Assembly: GCA_030562195.1 (NCBI GenBank)
Contig: JAUJPP010000007.1
Span: 18,225,769-18,289,768 of the forward strand
Source of the DNA: Nipponacmea schrenckii
Lineage: Eukaryota; Mollusca; Gastropoda; Lottiidae
Reading direction: 5' to 3'
Length of the DNA: 64,000 bases
The notes below the pieces were generated by a model. It ran no database searches. It saw only the letters and a program-made list of their open reading frames with translations, and was not told where the DNA came from. Of this stretch, positions 26,401 through 35,391 are shown piece after piece (the stretch's first letter is position 1; each line of letters begins with the position of its first letter). The translations under genes were made by a program, and so were the position numbers.

Positions 26401-28542
26401 CCGTTCTCCGTAGTAAGCACAGTGGCATAACCATTTATCAGTGTTTAATGCCTTCAGTGCAGTTCTTGTTATGTATCTATGGTTTTAGCCTACCTTAAAC
26501 AATGTGTATTGGGTATATGACAAAAGTTATCTTAAGGGCGTTGCCTGGTCTAGTGTTTGAGAAAAATTCATGTCATGAACTGCCCTGATTCTTTGTTGTA
26601 GCCACAAATGGGACGAGAAAATATGTGTCTGAAAGTTTTTCGATCTATTTTTACTAACAACCGAGATATTGGCGATTTAGTATCAGTTATTTATAGAAAC
26701 GAAAGGTCATTTCCTAACGCCATTATGACCACATAACGTCATAAGTATATGCATGGTCACGTGACTTTGTGTTTATGGCTTCAGATATAGTTATGTTAAA
26801 GATCTGAATATTCAAGTTTTTAAGTTATTATTATAAGATCTGTTATCTTAAGAGTTTAAATGTTCTTATATAAAAAGATCTGAATTGTCTCGGGAAATAA
26901 TAAGTATATATATTATATTGTGATCTGAATTGTCTCAAGATAATAAGTTATTACATATAAGATCTGAATTATCTTAAGATAATAAGTTATTTATATATGA
27001 TCTGAATTATCTTAAGATAATAAGTTATTATATATAAGATATGAATTGTCCCAAGATAATAAGTTATTATATATAAGTTTCTGAATTGTCTCAAGATAAT
27101 AAGTTATTTATATAACATCTGAATAGTCTCAAGATAATAAGTTATTATATATATATACATGATCTGCAATTGTCTCACGATAATAAGTAACTAAACTATT
27201 TATTTTTATGATTCAGGTCAACACCCTTGAAGATGAAGAAGAGAGTGATGTGATATTTTATGTGTTATTAAGAGCTGTAGATAAATTCTATGAGAAATAC
27301 AACCATTATCCTGGTTTTCTATACACAACAATTAGAATCGGATGTTCAAGAATTGAAGGTTCGTAACAGAAGTGTTTCCACTCTTCAGGGTGAGAACGCT
27401 GATGGAATAGGTTTAAGTCTACTGTATATGTTCTACGCAATGATATGGACATTACATTAAATGGTGTGTTGTCAAAATCCTCTTATAATATGGTGACCCT
27501 TCTCCATAGTTAGCACAGTGGCGTTACCATTTATCAGCGTTTAATGCCTTCAGTGCAGTTCTTGTTATGTATATCTATGGTTTTAGCCTACCTTAAACAA
27601 TGTGTATTGGGTATATGACAAAGTTATCTTAAATAAATAAGTGACTGCTATAATAAAATCTCAACTTTGTATATTCTTTGTACAAAAAAGGACTGGTTAT
27701 TTGTATGATAAGTACTATTAACAAATTACTAGTAATATCAACTGGTCTACATTGATTATGCTTATTGTGTTAATTTGAATAAAGTTACCAATTTGTTATT
27801 ACAGATTTGTTTAAGTAAATTAATACAGGAATGGTCTCTACCACCAGTTAGTAAAGATGACTATGTACAAGAAATGTAAGTTTGATTAATTATCAATTAT
27901 AAGGTTATTTATTTATTTACCTTTAACTCCTTTTTACTGCAAACATTTGTCCCTATGACTTTTATCAAGTGGAAAAAAAATGAATAATTGAATTTATCTT
28001 TAATCATACTGTTTATGTTGAATAAACTTATTTGATATTTACACAGAGTAAGAGACAGTTACAAATACTCTTTTATATCTACTGATACTCATCTGATAGA
28101 ATAATGATTGTTCTTTGGGCTTTGTCCAGATATACTGGCCAAGCCTCCATAGGATACAGTATAAGTTTATTTCTTATATTTCTGTTTTCAACATGACAGT
28201 TTTAATCAAAATATGAATTTAGCATGGATGTAAATAGGCCTTTCTTTTGCTAATAACTTGATTTTTTAAAATTACTATGCTCCATGTTTGAGCGTTTAGG
28301 CAATAGTGTTTATGGTTATATTAATGCTGCATAAATTTTCATTAGTTCATTATAATAACTATTGTAAGTGTATATATTTCAGGTGTCGATATGGTGCCAG
28401 TGAACTCCATACAATAGCAGCATTTATTGGAGGTATAGCAGCCCAAGAGGCTATCAAAATAATCACAGGACAGTTTTTACCTATTGATAACACTTATATA
28501 TATAACGCCATGAAACAAACTTCTATCACTGTAGAATTATAG
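14417..28542 (+). CDS. NAE1: NEDD8-activating enzyme E1 regulatory subunit (APPBP1)
   Basis: NAE1 pairs with UBA3 to activate NEDD8 for cullin neddylation; it supplies the pseudo-E1 half. Nineteen exons join to 1,614 nt, 537 aa plus stop (human 534): 14417-14475, 15161-15264, 15550-15610, 15860-15890, 16235-16306, 16452-16531, 16875-16984, 17588-17697, 18055-18117, 18357-18420, 18709-18800, 19116-19175, 19565-19625, 20011-20159, 22360-22399, 23304-23390, 26128-26267, 27805-27875, 28383-28542. Landmarks are [13 protein letters not shown] at the start, [25 protein letters not shown] and the C-terminal [14 protein letters not shown] and AAQEAIKII. The 2.2-kb intron 20160-22359 shows nothing notable. 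Introns 15-17 are swollen by tandem repeats and by a broken duplicate of exon 17. Confidence 0.96.
22655..22937. repeat. 17-bp minisatellite in a NAE1 intron
   Basis: About 16 head-to-tail copies of a unit close to GAGATATTTCCCACCTA, nearly identical, with CTTAG and CATCTAG variants near the right end. It lies in the intron after exon 15. Just upstream (22,399-22,525) is an older, looser tract built on GTAAGTATTTA, which begins at the exon 15 splice donor itself. Confidence 0.93.
23557..26093. repeat. 39-bp minisatellite array in a NAE1 intron
   Basis: About 2.5 kb of head-to-tail units, 39 bp in the common form, each with AAGTTATTATATATA and AGATCTGAATTGTCT. Because 39 is divisible by three, long open frames of a 13-residue repeat appear on both strands; these are not genes. 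Variants (ATCTTAAG, TCATCATAG, AAAATGATAAG) occur in the same order in two blocks about 0.95 kb apart (for example 24,251 and 25,203), so the array grew in part by large segment duplication. A foreign hairpin interrupts it at 24,937. Confidence 0.95.
24937..25024. repeat. Perfect hairpin inserted in the 39-bp array
   Basis: Arms at 24,937-24,974 and 24,987-25,024 are exact reverse complements over 38 bp around a 12-nt loop (AAGTAAGATTAC). The sequence (TTATAACAAACTTGTATGG at the left end) is unrelated to the array units. It may be a tiny foldback element or a palindromic repair product. The unique flank TATTGCTATCTAGTTACTAC on its right shows that more than the hairpin was inserted. Confidence 0.85.
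26128..26267 (+). other. NAE1: NAE1 exon 17, intact copy
   Basis: This 140-bp copy keeps the reading frame between exons 16 and 18 and encodes [16 protein letters not shown] and the following segment. The donor is AAG/GTTTGT. It is the copy I use in the NAE1 model. Confidence 0.9.
26520..27190. repeat. Intron segment between the two exon-17 copies
   Basis: The first 285 bp are unique, non-coding sequence. From about 26,806 degenerate 39-bp units return, and from about 26,906 the sequence tracks 25,817 onward, so the duplication carried the tail of the minisatellite with the exon. The units here are more eroded than in the main array. Confidence 0.7.
27217..27358 (+). pseudogene. Duplicated NAE1 exon 17, frame-broken
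   Basis: Second copy of exon 17 with its flanking introns, about 1,090 bp downstream of the first. Two single-base insertions (after AACA near 27,223 and in the T run near 27,315) make it 142 bp, so splicing it in would break the frame. Similarity continues to about 27,610, with more small indels. This may be a true tandem duplication now decaying, or a mis-joined second haplotype or low-quality contig in the assembly. Confidence 0.85.
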
Positions 28543-28561
28543 TGCTTTCTGTGTTTAATGT

Positions 28562-28567
28562 AATAAA
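28562..28567 (+). terminator. Poly(A) signal of NAE1
   Basis: AATAAA 20 bp after the NAE1 stop codon. The distance is short but workable, and no better candidate lies close by. Confidence 0.55.
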
Positions 28568-29445
28568 TATTCTTAGGCCTAAAGTATGTGTTCCTTACCT
28601 TGCAGATATCAAGAACTGTAAATTTAACCCCCCCCCCTTCTCTCTCTGATCACAAATTGACTTGCCTTGAATAACATTGTGTCATTAAAATATGTTGTAC
28701 CAGAAGTGATGGGGCCAGCTCCGGAGATAATCATTTTTCTGGCTGAATTCAAAATATCAGTATATCGGTCTGAATACAAACATCAATTAAGTGCACGATT
28801 TATAAAGTGTGTGTTTTTGGAGAGACGGTTTTATAATAATTTTATACGTACAAAAAAAATGGTACAGTTACAAAGATTAAATACATGGTTTTCTTATATC
28901 TGGTAATGGAATAAATAGAAGTACACAGCACATACACAGGGGTGGGATTATTGATCGTTCACACTCGACTGTCAATCACGGTTTTAGGGAAATGATCACA
29001 CACGATATTGATTATTGTTAATATAGAAAAGTATAAAAGATTCCCAAAGAATACATAGGTTCAGTCACAATTATGATATGTTGACAGGTCACATTCAATT
29101 CTCTATGATGCCAAACACTCAATTAAAAGATCTCAATTAAAGGGATATGAGTCTTAGAAGGCACAATTAATTTTTCATAAAAAATGTGCATTTGATTATT
29201 GAAAAACGCTAAATAAGTTGAATTGTTTGAGAGGCATTTAGTGATGAACATAAACAATAATACACTTCTATGGATAACAATCACTTTTAATATAACAAAT
29301 TTACGACGTTACGGACAGATTTCACGGATCGTTGTCAAGTACAATGAATAAGGAAATGAGGTTGTACATTATATATTAACAAGTAACAATGGGAAACCCT
29401 TCAAAGAGATTATAGCATTAGTCAGGGATCAAAGACAATAAGCAA
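28568..29445. other. Intergenic between NAE1 and the Penelope element
   Basis: About 880 bp without a recognisable gene. It has a C9 run near 28,630 and a short open frame at 28,667-28,906 with no family motif. Confidence 0.4.
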
Positions 29446-29506
29446 AAGATATAAAAAAAAAAAAAATAAATTGAGTTATATAAACATTGCTTGGAATTAA
29501 TTACTA

Positions 29507-29892
29507 TTAATCAAAAAGTTTGTCATAAATTTTGGGAATCCATAATCCATTGTCTTGATTTATTTTAGGTTTATGAATTTTGATATGAATTGCTTCTAAG
29601 TATTGTCTAGTTTTCTCTTGATGTTGGTTAACTTCTAGTACTTTCACTTGGTTCCAATTAATGGTATGATTTTGGTTGACCTTTAGATGAGCTGCAACAG
29701 CTGATTTGTTGGTTTGTGCTTGAGATTTGTGTTCTTTTAATCGAATATTCAATGGTCTTTTAGATTCGCCAATGTAAGAGTCACCACAAGAGCATTCAAT
29801 GTGATAAACACTTCCTTTGGGGGGTAATGGTGTTGTTGGTTTCATTCTGCCATTAGCTGATAGGATGTCTTTGATGCTCGGTGAATTGGTGA
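29507..29892 (-). pseudogene. Penelope GIY-YIG endonuclease domain (3' part)
   Basis: About 128 codons on the minus strand. The GIY-YIG core is seen as VYHIECSCGDSYIGE, then RPLNIRLKEHKSQ and a C-terminal EAIHIKIHKPKINQDNG. The CSCG cysteines are typical of the Penelope linker and endonuclease. It is cut off at its N-terminal side by the LTR insertion at 29,893, so it can no longer be made as one protein with the RT. Confidence 0.88.
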
Positions 29893-30099
29893 TGTAATGA
29901 TAGCCTATGTGCATTTGAAATACTGTGAGAGAAGTCCATTTAGTTAATCAAGTGCAACTTTACGAATGCCTATGTTTGTAGCAACATCCTGTAACCTCGA
30001 TCTGAGATATTAAAAAATATGTAGTCCATGCTGATTTCAATTTAATAAATCTAAGCTATAAACTTAGTTATATAATATATTCTAAACAAGAATAAAACA
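29893..30099 (+). repeat. 5' LTR of the young Gypsy element
   Basis: It is 207 bp long, begins TGTAATGATAGCC and ends AATAAAACA. It is identical to the 3' LTR by eye. Confidence 0.93.
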
Positions 30100-30114
30100 T
30101 GGTGACAGAAGTGT
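30100..30114 (+). promoter_or_regulatory. Primer binding site, possibly tRNA-Leu type
   Basis: TGGTGACAGAAGTGT starts directly after the 5' LTR. The TGG start pairs with tRNA CCA. The rest resembles the TGGTGTCAG type that fits a tRNA-Leu acceptor end, with one mismatch; the tRNA identity is tentative. Confidence 0.55.
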
Positions 30115-30120
30115 TCTAAC

Positions 30121-30682
30121 ATGGAGAAACTGTCGGAACCAAAGCCATTGCTGTTGAGTGGTAATAAATCGGTAAATTGGATCAAATTTCGTCAAAGATT
30201 TGAGAATTATCTCGAAGCCACTGGCGCTGCAGAAGAAAAATCTGACAAAGACCAAACATGCATCCTTTTACATGTAATCGGAGAAGAAGCATTAGAACTG
30301 TACAATAATTTCGTGTTTGTTGATGAAGCTGACAAATATAAACTAAAACCTGTGCTTGATAAGTTTGCAGCATATTGTTTACCAAAAAGTAATGAGACAT
30401 TTGAGAGGTACAAATTTTTTACCTGTGATCAAAGGAAAGATGAGAAAGTGGACGAATATTTAAATGAACTGTTAACGAAAGCCAAAACATGCAAATTTCG
30501 GTGAACTGAAAGATTCCCTTATACGAGATAGAATGGTTTGTGGAATTCTTGATGATAATTTGAGAGAAAAGCTGTTGAGAATTGATGATTTAACACTAGA
30601 GAAGACCATGTCATTCTGTCGGGCTGCAGAAACTACCAAAGATCGGGTTAATGAGCGAGATCGAAGAAAGAAGCAGTACTGA
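30121..30682 (+). pseudogene. Gag of the young Gypsy element, one frame break
   Basis: The ATG at 30,121 opens a Gag-like frame (NWIKFRQRFENYLEATGA, then FERYKFFTCDQRKDEKVDEY, which is retrotransposon Gag-like). It stops at 30,502-30,504. Homology clearly continues in another frame from about 30,500 to a stop at 30,680-30,682, so one base is extra or missing near 30,498. That second part overlaps the start of pol by about 30 nt in a different frame. With identical LTRs, one recent mutation or a base-call error is likely; a programmed shift is less likely. Confidence 0.75.
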
Positions 30683-33600
30683 TACAGAAGAAGTCTATGC
30701 TCTTAAAAGTTACGGAAGTAAACTTAGACGTGACAGGTTCAGTAGAAATAAACAGAAACCTAAAGGTCAAACTCAACAATATGGTAGTCCGAAACACTAT
30801 ACCAATGAAAAAGGTAAACATAAAAGCCAATTTAAAAAGGATGAATATCATCAACATGATTCTTCATCATGTGGAAGATGTGGTGTAAGCCATGACCAGA
30901 AACCATGTCCAGCCCTTGGTACTACATGTAATCACTGTGGCAGAAAAGATCACTATGCTAAGATGTGTTTCTATAAGAAAAAGCAGCATAAAACAGTACA
31001 CACTGTGAAATCTAAAAGACATGAATATGTTGTCAACTCTGAAGAAGATGATGAAAATTATGAATACTGTATTGACTCTATAGATGGTTCAAGCAGAGAA
31101 GAATGGCGACATACTTTATTAACTAATGGTTTATTTGTCAAATACAAGTTAGATACTGGCAGCCATGTTAATGTATTATCCAAGAAAGATTTTCTGAAGT
31201 TGAAGAAGAAGTCTAAAATTAACAAGACATCTATCCAGTTAACATCATACAGTGGTGATAAGATTGATACTGAAGGTTCTTCACTAATAGACATTGAATA
31301 TAAAGGCATTGTTAGCAGACTGATGTTTATTATTGCCAAGTACAATGTGACACCAATATTAGGTCTAGCTGCTTGTGAGAAATTAGGTCTAATAAAAAGA
31401 GTTTTTACCATAGAAAATGAAACCAAACCAAAGACAGAATACAGCCATAAATATTTTGAAGAATATAAAGATGTATTTATTGGTCTAGGATGTTTACCAG
31501 GAGAACACACTATAGAAATTGATGAATCAATCAAACCCGTGGTTCATGCCTGCAGAAAAGTACCATTCCCTCTACATGATAAAGTTAAGCAAGAACTTGA
31601 CAGAATGGTAGAGTTAAATGTCATCTGTCCTGAAGAAAATCCTACAGAATGGGTTAATAGCTTAGTAGTGGTACCTAAAGCCAACAAAGATCAACTCAGA
31701 TTGTGTTTAGACCCAAGAGACTTAAACCAAGCCATCAAAAGGGAGCACTATAAATTGCCAACTAGAGAAGAAATAATGGCACAATTCTCAAAGGCCAAGT
31801 ATTTCAGCAAATTAGATGCTTCTTCAGGCTTCTGGCAAATGAAGCTGAGTGAGAAATCCTCCAAGTTGACCTGTTTCAATACACCATTTGGAAGATATCG
31901 CTTCCTTAGGCTTCCCTTTGGCATATCTTCAGCCCCTGAAGTTTATCATAAAGCTATCTACATGATATTTGAACACATTGATGGTGCTGTAACTATGATG
32001 GATGATTTAGTAGTATGGGGAAGTACAAAAGAAGAACACGACCAGAGGTTAAAGCAAGTTCTTGACACTGTTCGAAAAGTAAATTTGAAACTAAATAAAA
32101 GTAAATGTATATTTGGTGTGAATGAACTGACATTTATTGGTGATGTTATATCTGCTGATGGGTTAAAACCTGATCCCTTGAAAGTCCAAGCGATTCAAGA
32201 ATTTGAGCAGCCAACATGTAAAAAAGATGTTCAACGTCTTATTGGTATGGTAAATTATTTAGCACGATACTTACCCGATTTATCAACGGTAACAACACCA
32301 TTACGACAATTATTGGATAAAAAGATTGAATTTGAATGGACTAAAACGCAAGAAGAATCTTTTGACAAGATTAAAACTTTATTATCAACACAACCAGTCC
32401 TGAAATTCTATGATCCTGATAGACCTATATTAATATCAGCTGATGCTTCTAAATCTGGTCTAGGAGCAGTCTTACTGCAAAAATATGAAAACCAATGGTG
32501 TCCTGTTGCATATGCATCAAGAGCTATGCTTAGTGCTGAAACCAGATATGCTCAAATAGAAAAAGAGACATTAGCATTAACTTTTGCCTGTGAAAGATTT
32601 CATCAATATTTATATGGCCAGAACTTCCAAGCAGAGACTGATCATAAACCTTTGGTGTCAATAGTTCAAAAACCTTTGAATGACTGTCCAATTAGAATTC
32701 AACGATTTCTATTAAGGCTCCAGAAATATTCTTTAAAACTAATATATACACCAGGAAAAGATATGTTTATATCTGACTGTTTGTCTAGAGCCTATGTGAC
32801 AAAACCTAATACAGAAGACATCAGTGGTGAACATAAAGTTGATGTTTATGTGGATATGATAGTTTCCAATCTTGCTTATACTGATGAAAGATTAGAAAAC
32901 ATAAGAAGTGAAACACAAAAAGATAAACAATTTCAGTTATTAATTCACCAACTTACTGATGGTTTTGCTGAAAACAAAAAAGATTTTCCAAAAGAGCTGA
33001 CCGAGTTTTGGAATATTCGTCATGAACTTACTTATGTTAAAGGACTCATTTTCAAAGGAAAACGTATTGTTATTCCAACAAGTTTGAGAAAATTGATGTT
33101 GTCTAAAATACATACTGGACACTTAGGAATAGAGAAGTGTTGTAGACGAGCACGCGATACAATGTACTGGCCAAGAATGAATCCGTGCATTAAGGAACTT
33201 ATAAATTCCTGTCCTACATGTCTAAAGTACAGACCAAGACAAGCAAATGAGCCACTCCATCCTCATCCATTAACCAAATATCCCTGGGAGAAAATTGGAG
33301 TAGATCTGTGTGTATACAATAATCGAAATTTTCTGGTGATGTGTGACTATTTTTCAAATTACCCAGAAGTTATTCCTTTAAACACAACATCAAGTGAAGC
33401 TGTTGTTAAAGCCATGAAACGGGTATTTTCTAATCATGGTATACCAAGAGAGGTGTTTTCTGATAATGGTCCTCAATTTAGTAGCAGACAGTACAAAGAC
33501 TTTGCTCAAAAATTTGATTTTAAAATCACAACATCTTCACCACATTTCCCTCAATCAAACGGACTTGTTGAGAAAACTGTAGGTGTTGTCAAAAATCTTC

Positions 33601-34196
33601 TCAAGAAATCTGATGAAGATAAAAGTGACTTTTATATGAGTTTACTTATATACAGATCATCACCATTAGAAAATGGTCAATCGCCAGCTGAAATATTATA
33701 TGGTAGAAGATTGCGATCAAATTTGCCTATTCAAGAAAAGATGCTGTATCCAAAACCTGCCATAAATTTTAAACGAAAAAGGGAAGAAGAAAAGAGAAAA
33801 CAGAAAGCTCACTATGATAAACGCGTTAAAAAATTACCAAAACTTATTCAAGGTGATAGTGTGCGAATGCGTGATTTTGTGAATAATGTGTGGTCTAAGA
33901 AAGCTATAGTTCAACGCGAAATAGCTCCAAGATCTTATATAGTCATAACAAGTGATCGTGTCAAATATCGTAGAAATAGAAAAGATCTCTTGAAATGTGA
34001 ATTTCGGAAACCTCTAGAGTTTCGTGATAATATAAATTATGATAGTGATGATGATATTTTAGATGATCCAAATAGAATTAATGATAATGTGGAACGCGAA
34101 AACAGGAATGTGCAACCTCGGAATTTAGATGCACCACGTAGATCAAGGTATGGAAGAAACATTCGCGCTCCAAGAAGACTGATTGAAGAAGTTTAA
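30651..34196 (+). CDS. Gypsy pol: zinc knuckle, protease, RT, RNase H, integrase
   Basis: An intact frame of 1,181 codons. In order: a CXXC/H cluster at residues 74-86 and a CCHC knuckle at C93, C96, H101, C106; protease with DTG at 168-170; reverse transcriptase with LRLCLDPRDLNQAI and the catalytic box MMDD around 449-452; RNase H with ADASKSGLGAVL around 597; integrase zinc finger HTGHLGIEKCC around 820; and integrase core with D (VDLC), D (SDNGPQF, about 937) and E (LVEK), the last two 35 residues apart. The first Met lies inside the overlap with gag, and the zinc knuckle, normally a Gag part, is on this frame. The frame upstream of 30,651 may also be used. The Tyr of the usual YxDD box is replaced by Met. 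Confidence 0.92.
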   Translation: MSEIEERSSTDTEEVYALKSYGSKLRRDRFSRNKQKPKGQTQQYGSPKHYTNEKGKHKSQFKKDEYHQHDSSSCGRCGVSHDQKPCPALGTTCNHCGRKDHYAKMCFYKKKQHKTVHTVKSKRHEYVVNSEEDDENYEYCIDSIDGSSREEWRHTLLTNGLFVKYKLDTGSHVNVLSKKDFLKLKKKSKINKTSIQLTSYSGDKIDTEGSSLIDIEYKGIVSRLMFIIAKYNVTPILGLAACEKLGLIKRVFTIENETKPKTEYSHKYFEEYKDVFIGLGCLPGEHTIEIDESIKPVVHACRKVPFPLHDKVKQELDRMVELNVICPEENPTEWVNSLVVVPKANKDQLRLCLDPRDLNQAIKREHYKLPTREEIMAQFSKAKYFSKLDASSGFWQMKLSEKSSKLTCFNTPFGRYRFLRLPFGISSAPEVYHKAIYMIFEHIDGAVTMMDDLVVWGSTKEEHDQRLKQVLDTVRKVNLKLNKSKCIFGVNELTFIGDVISADGLKPDPLKVQAIQEFEQPTCKKDVQRLIGMVNYLARYLPDLSTVTTPLRQLLDKKIEFEWTKTQEESFDKIKTLLSTQPVLKFYDPDRPILISADASKSGLGAVLLQKYENQWCPVAYASRAMLSAETRYAQIEKETLALTFACERFHQYLYGQNFQAETDHKPLVSIVQKPLNDCPIRIQRFLLRLQKYSLKLIYTPGKDMFISDCLSRAYVTKPNTEDISGEHKVDVYVDMIVSNLAYTDERLENIRSETQKDKQFQLLIHQLTDGFAENKKDFPKELTEFWNIRHELTYVKGLIFKGKRIVIPTSLRKLMLSKIHTGHLGIEKCCRRARDTMYWPRMNPCIKELINSCPTCLKYRPRQANEPLHPHPLTKYPWEKIGVDLCVYNNRNFLVMCDYFSNYPEVIPLNTTSSEAVVKAMKRVFSNHGIPREVFSDNGPQFSSRQYKDFAQKFDFKITTSSPHFPQSNGLVEKTVGVVKNLLKKSDEDKSDFYMSLLIYRSSPLENGQSPAEILYGRRLRSNLPIQEKMLYPKPAINFKRKREEEKRKQKAHYDKRVKKLPKLIQGDSVRMRDFVNNVWSKKAIVQREIAPRSYIVITSDRVKYRRNRKDLLKCEFRKPLEFRDNINYDSDDDILDDPNRINDNVERENRNVQPRNLDAPRRSRYGRNIRAPRRLIEEV

Positions 34197-34346
34197 ACAT
34201 CTTATGAACTCTTAAGCTAAGGTCTAAACTAACTTAATGAATATGTGTTTAAACTTTCAATATCTTCAAGGTTTAATTTAATTGATAAGAAATCAAACTA
34301 ATTCTTTTGTTGTAAAATTTTATTTGCATGAATAGTATTCATTTTT

Positions 34347-34359
34347 AAAGAAAGGAAGA
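34347..34359 (+). promoter_or_regulatory. Polypurine tract of the young Gypsy element
   Basis: AAAGAAAGGAAGA sits directly before the 3' LTR, where second-strand synthesis is primed. Confidence 0.85.
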
Positions 34360-34566
34360 TGTAATGATAGCCTATGTGCATTTGAAATACTGTGAGAGAA
34401 GTCCATTTAGTTAATCAAGTGCAACTTTACGAATGCCTATGTTTGTAGCAACATCCTGTAACCTCGATCTGAGATATTAAAAAATATGTAGTCCATGCTG
34501 ATTTCAATTTAATAAATCTAAGCTATAAACTTAGTTATATAATATATTCTAAACAAGAATAAAACA
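34360..34566 (+). repeat. 3' LTR of the young Gypsy element
   Basis: It is 207 bp, identical to the 5' LTR by eye, and is followed by GGTGA, the target duplication. Confidence 0.93.
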
Positions 34567-34807
34567 GGTGAATATGGTATCAATATTGGCTTGCTTTTTG
34601 AATATTCTTTGAATCTGGAGAGATGGTGTGCCATGGAATGGAAGATAAATCCTTATCAGTTTTTCAGATGGTATGTTTCCCTGTTTTGGTTTTTGGTGGT
34701 TCTTAATTGTTTTATTGATAATTTGTTTAACAGTTTGTTCTGGATACCCGTTGAAGTTGACAAACACATCTTTCAAGTGGTTAATCTCTTCTGAAAGTGT
34801 TTGGTCA

Positions 34808-35329
34808 TCACATATGTTTAGTGCTCTCCGGGTTAGTGAGGTGTTTGGTGCTGATAGGTTGGTTGGATAGGTAATGGATGTATTGGTCCGTGTGTGTTGG
34901 TTTCCGATATACTGACGTTCCTAGGCTCCCTTTGTTATTCCTTATCATAACATCGAGGAATGGAAGGTTTTGGTTCTCTTCTTTTTCCATCGTGAATTTT
35001 ATCCTTGGATGCTGGCTGTTTAAGTGGTTCAATAGTTCTTCTGGTTTATGTTCTTCTTTTAGAATTGCAAAAACGTCATCGACTTTACGGAACCATGTTA
35101 TTGGTTTAATGGGTGATGATTTCAAGGTATCTTCTTCTAATTGGCACAGGTATATTTCAGCTAGGAGTGGTGAGAGAGGACTTCCCATGGGTAATCCATG
35201 CACTTGTTCATAATATTCATCACCCCAACTAAAATAAGTGTTGTTGATGCACCGTTTAACGAGTTGTATGATAGTTTCGGTAGTGATAGTTGGATGAATT
35301 ACAGTGTTATTACAAGCAATTGTGAACAA
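34808..35329 (-). pseudogene. Penelope reverse transcriptase fragment
   Basis: About 173 codons on the minus strand. LIQLVKRCINNTYFSWGDEY leads into the conserved GLPMGSPLSPLLAEIYLCQLE, then TWFRKVDDVFAIL, where the usual Y.DD box is VDD, and LPFLDVMI with SVYRKPTHTDQYIHYLS, all typical of Penelope RT. It lacks the N-terminal half of the domain. The frame breaks near 34,800 before continuing in another frame towards the insertion site. Confidence 0.88.
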
Positions 35330-35391
35330 ATGGACAGCAAATTTTAGAAAAAATACAGATTTCTTATTTACAACCTATATATTAACCATCG

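Larger units (their letters stand above)
29893..34566 (+). mobile_element. Young Ty3/Gypsy LTR retrotransposon, Mag/Steamer-like
   Basis: A 4,674-bp element bounded by identical 207-bp LTRs and flanked by the 5-bp target duplication GGTGA (29,888-29,892 and 34,567-34,571). It has a primer site just inside the 5' LTR, a purine tract just before the 3' LTR, a short gag and one long pol frame. A tandem cysteine cluster plus CCHC knuckle ahead of the protease, short LTRs and a 5-bp duplication recall the Mag lineage, which includes Steamer of bivalves; this placement is an inference from architecture. Identical LTRs mean it inserted recently. Confidence 0.93.
29446..35340 (-). mobile_element. Penelope-like retroelement, 5'-truncated, split by an LTR retrotransposon
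   Basis: The minus strand carries a Penelope-type reverse transcriptase piece (34,808-35,329, with HGLPMGSPLSPLLAEIY and FRKVDDVFAI), its continuation (34,572-34,776), and a GIY-YIG endonuclease domain (29,507-29,892, with GSVYHIECSCGDSYIGES). RT followed by GIY-YIG is the hallmark of Penelope elements, which prime from a nicked target or telomere end. The 5' part, including the RT N-terminus, is missing beyond about 35,340. An A-rich stretch near 29,449 may mark the 3' end. The two halves are separated only by the nested LTR element and its GGTGA duplication, and frame breaks occur around 34,800. Confidence 0.88.

Noticed and set aside
28667..28906. 79-codon open frame after NAE1
   Set aside because: No motif, weak composition signal, and it lies in 3' flanking sequence.
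30182..33122. Minus-strand open frames within the young Gypsy element
   Set aside because: They are shadows of gag and pol; none carries a recognisable motif.
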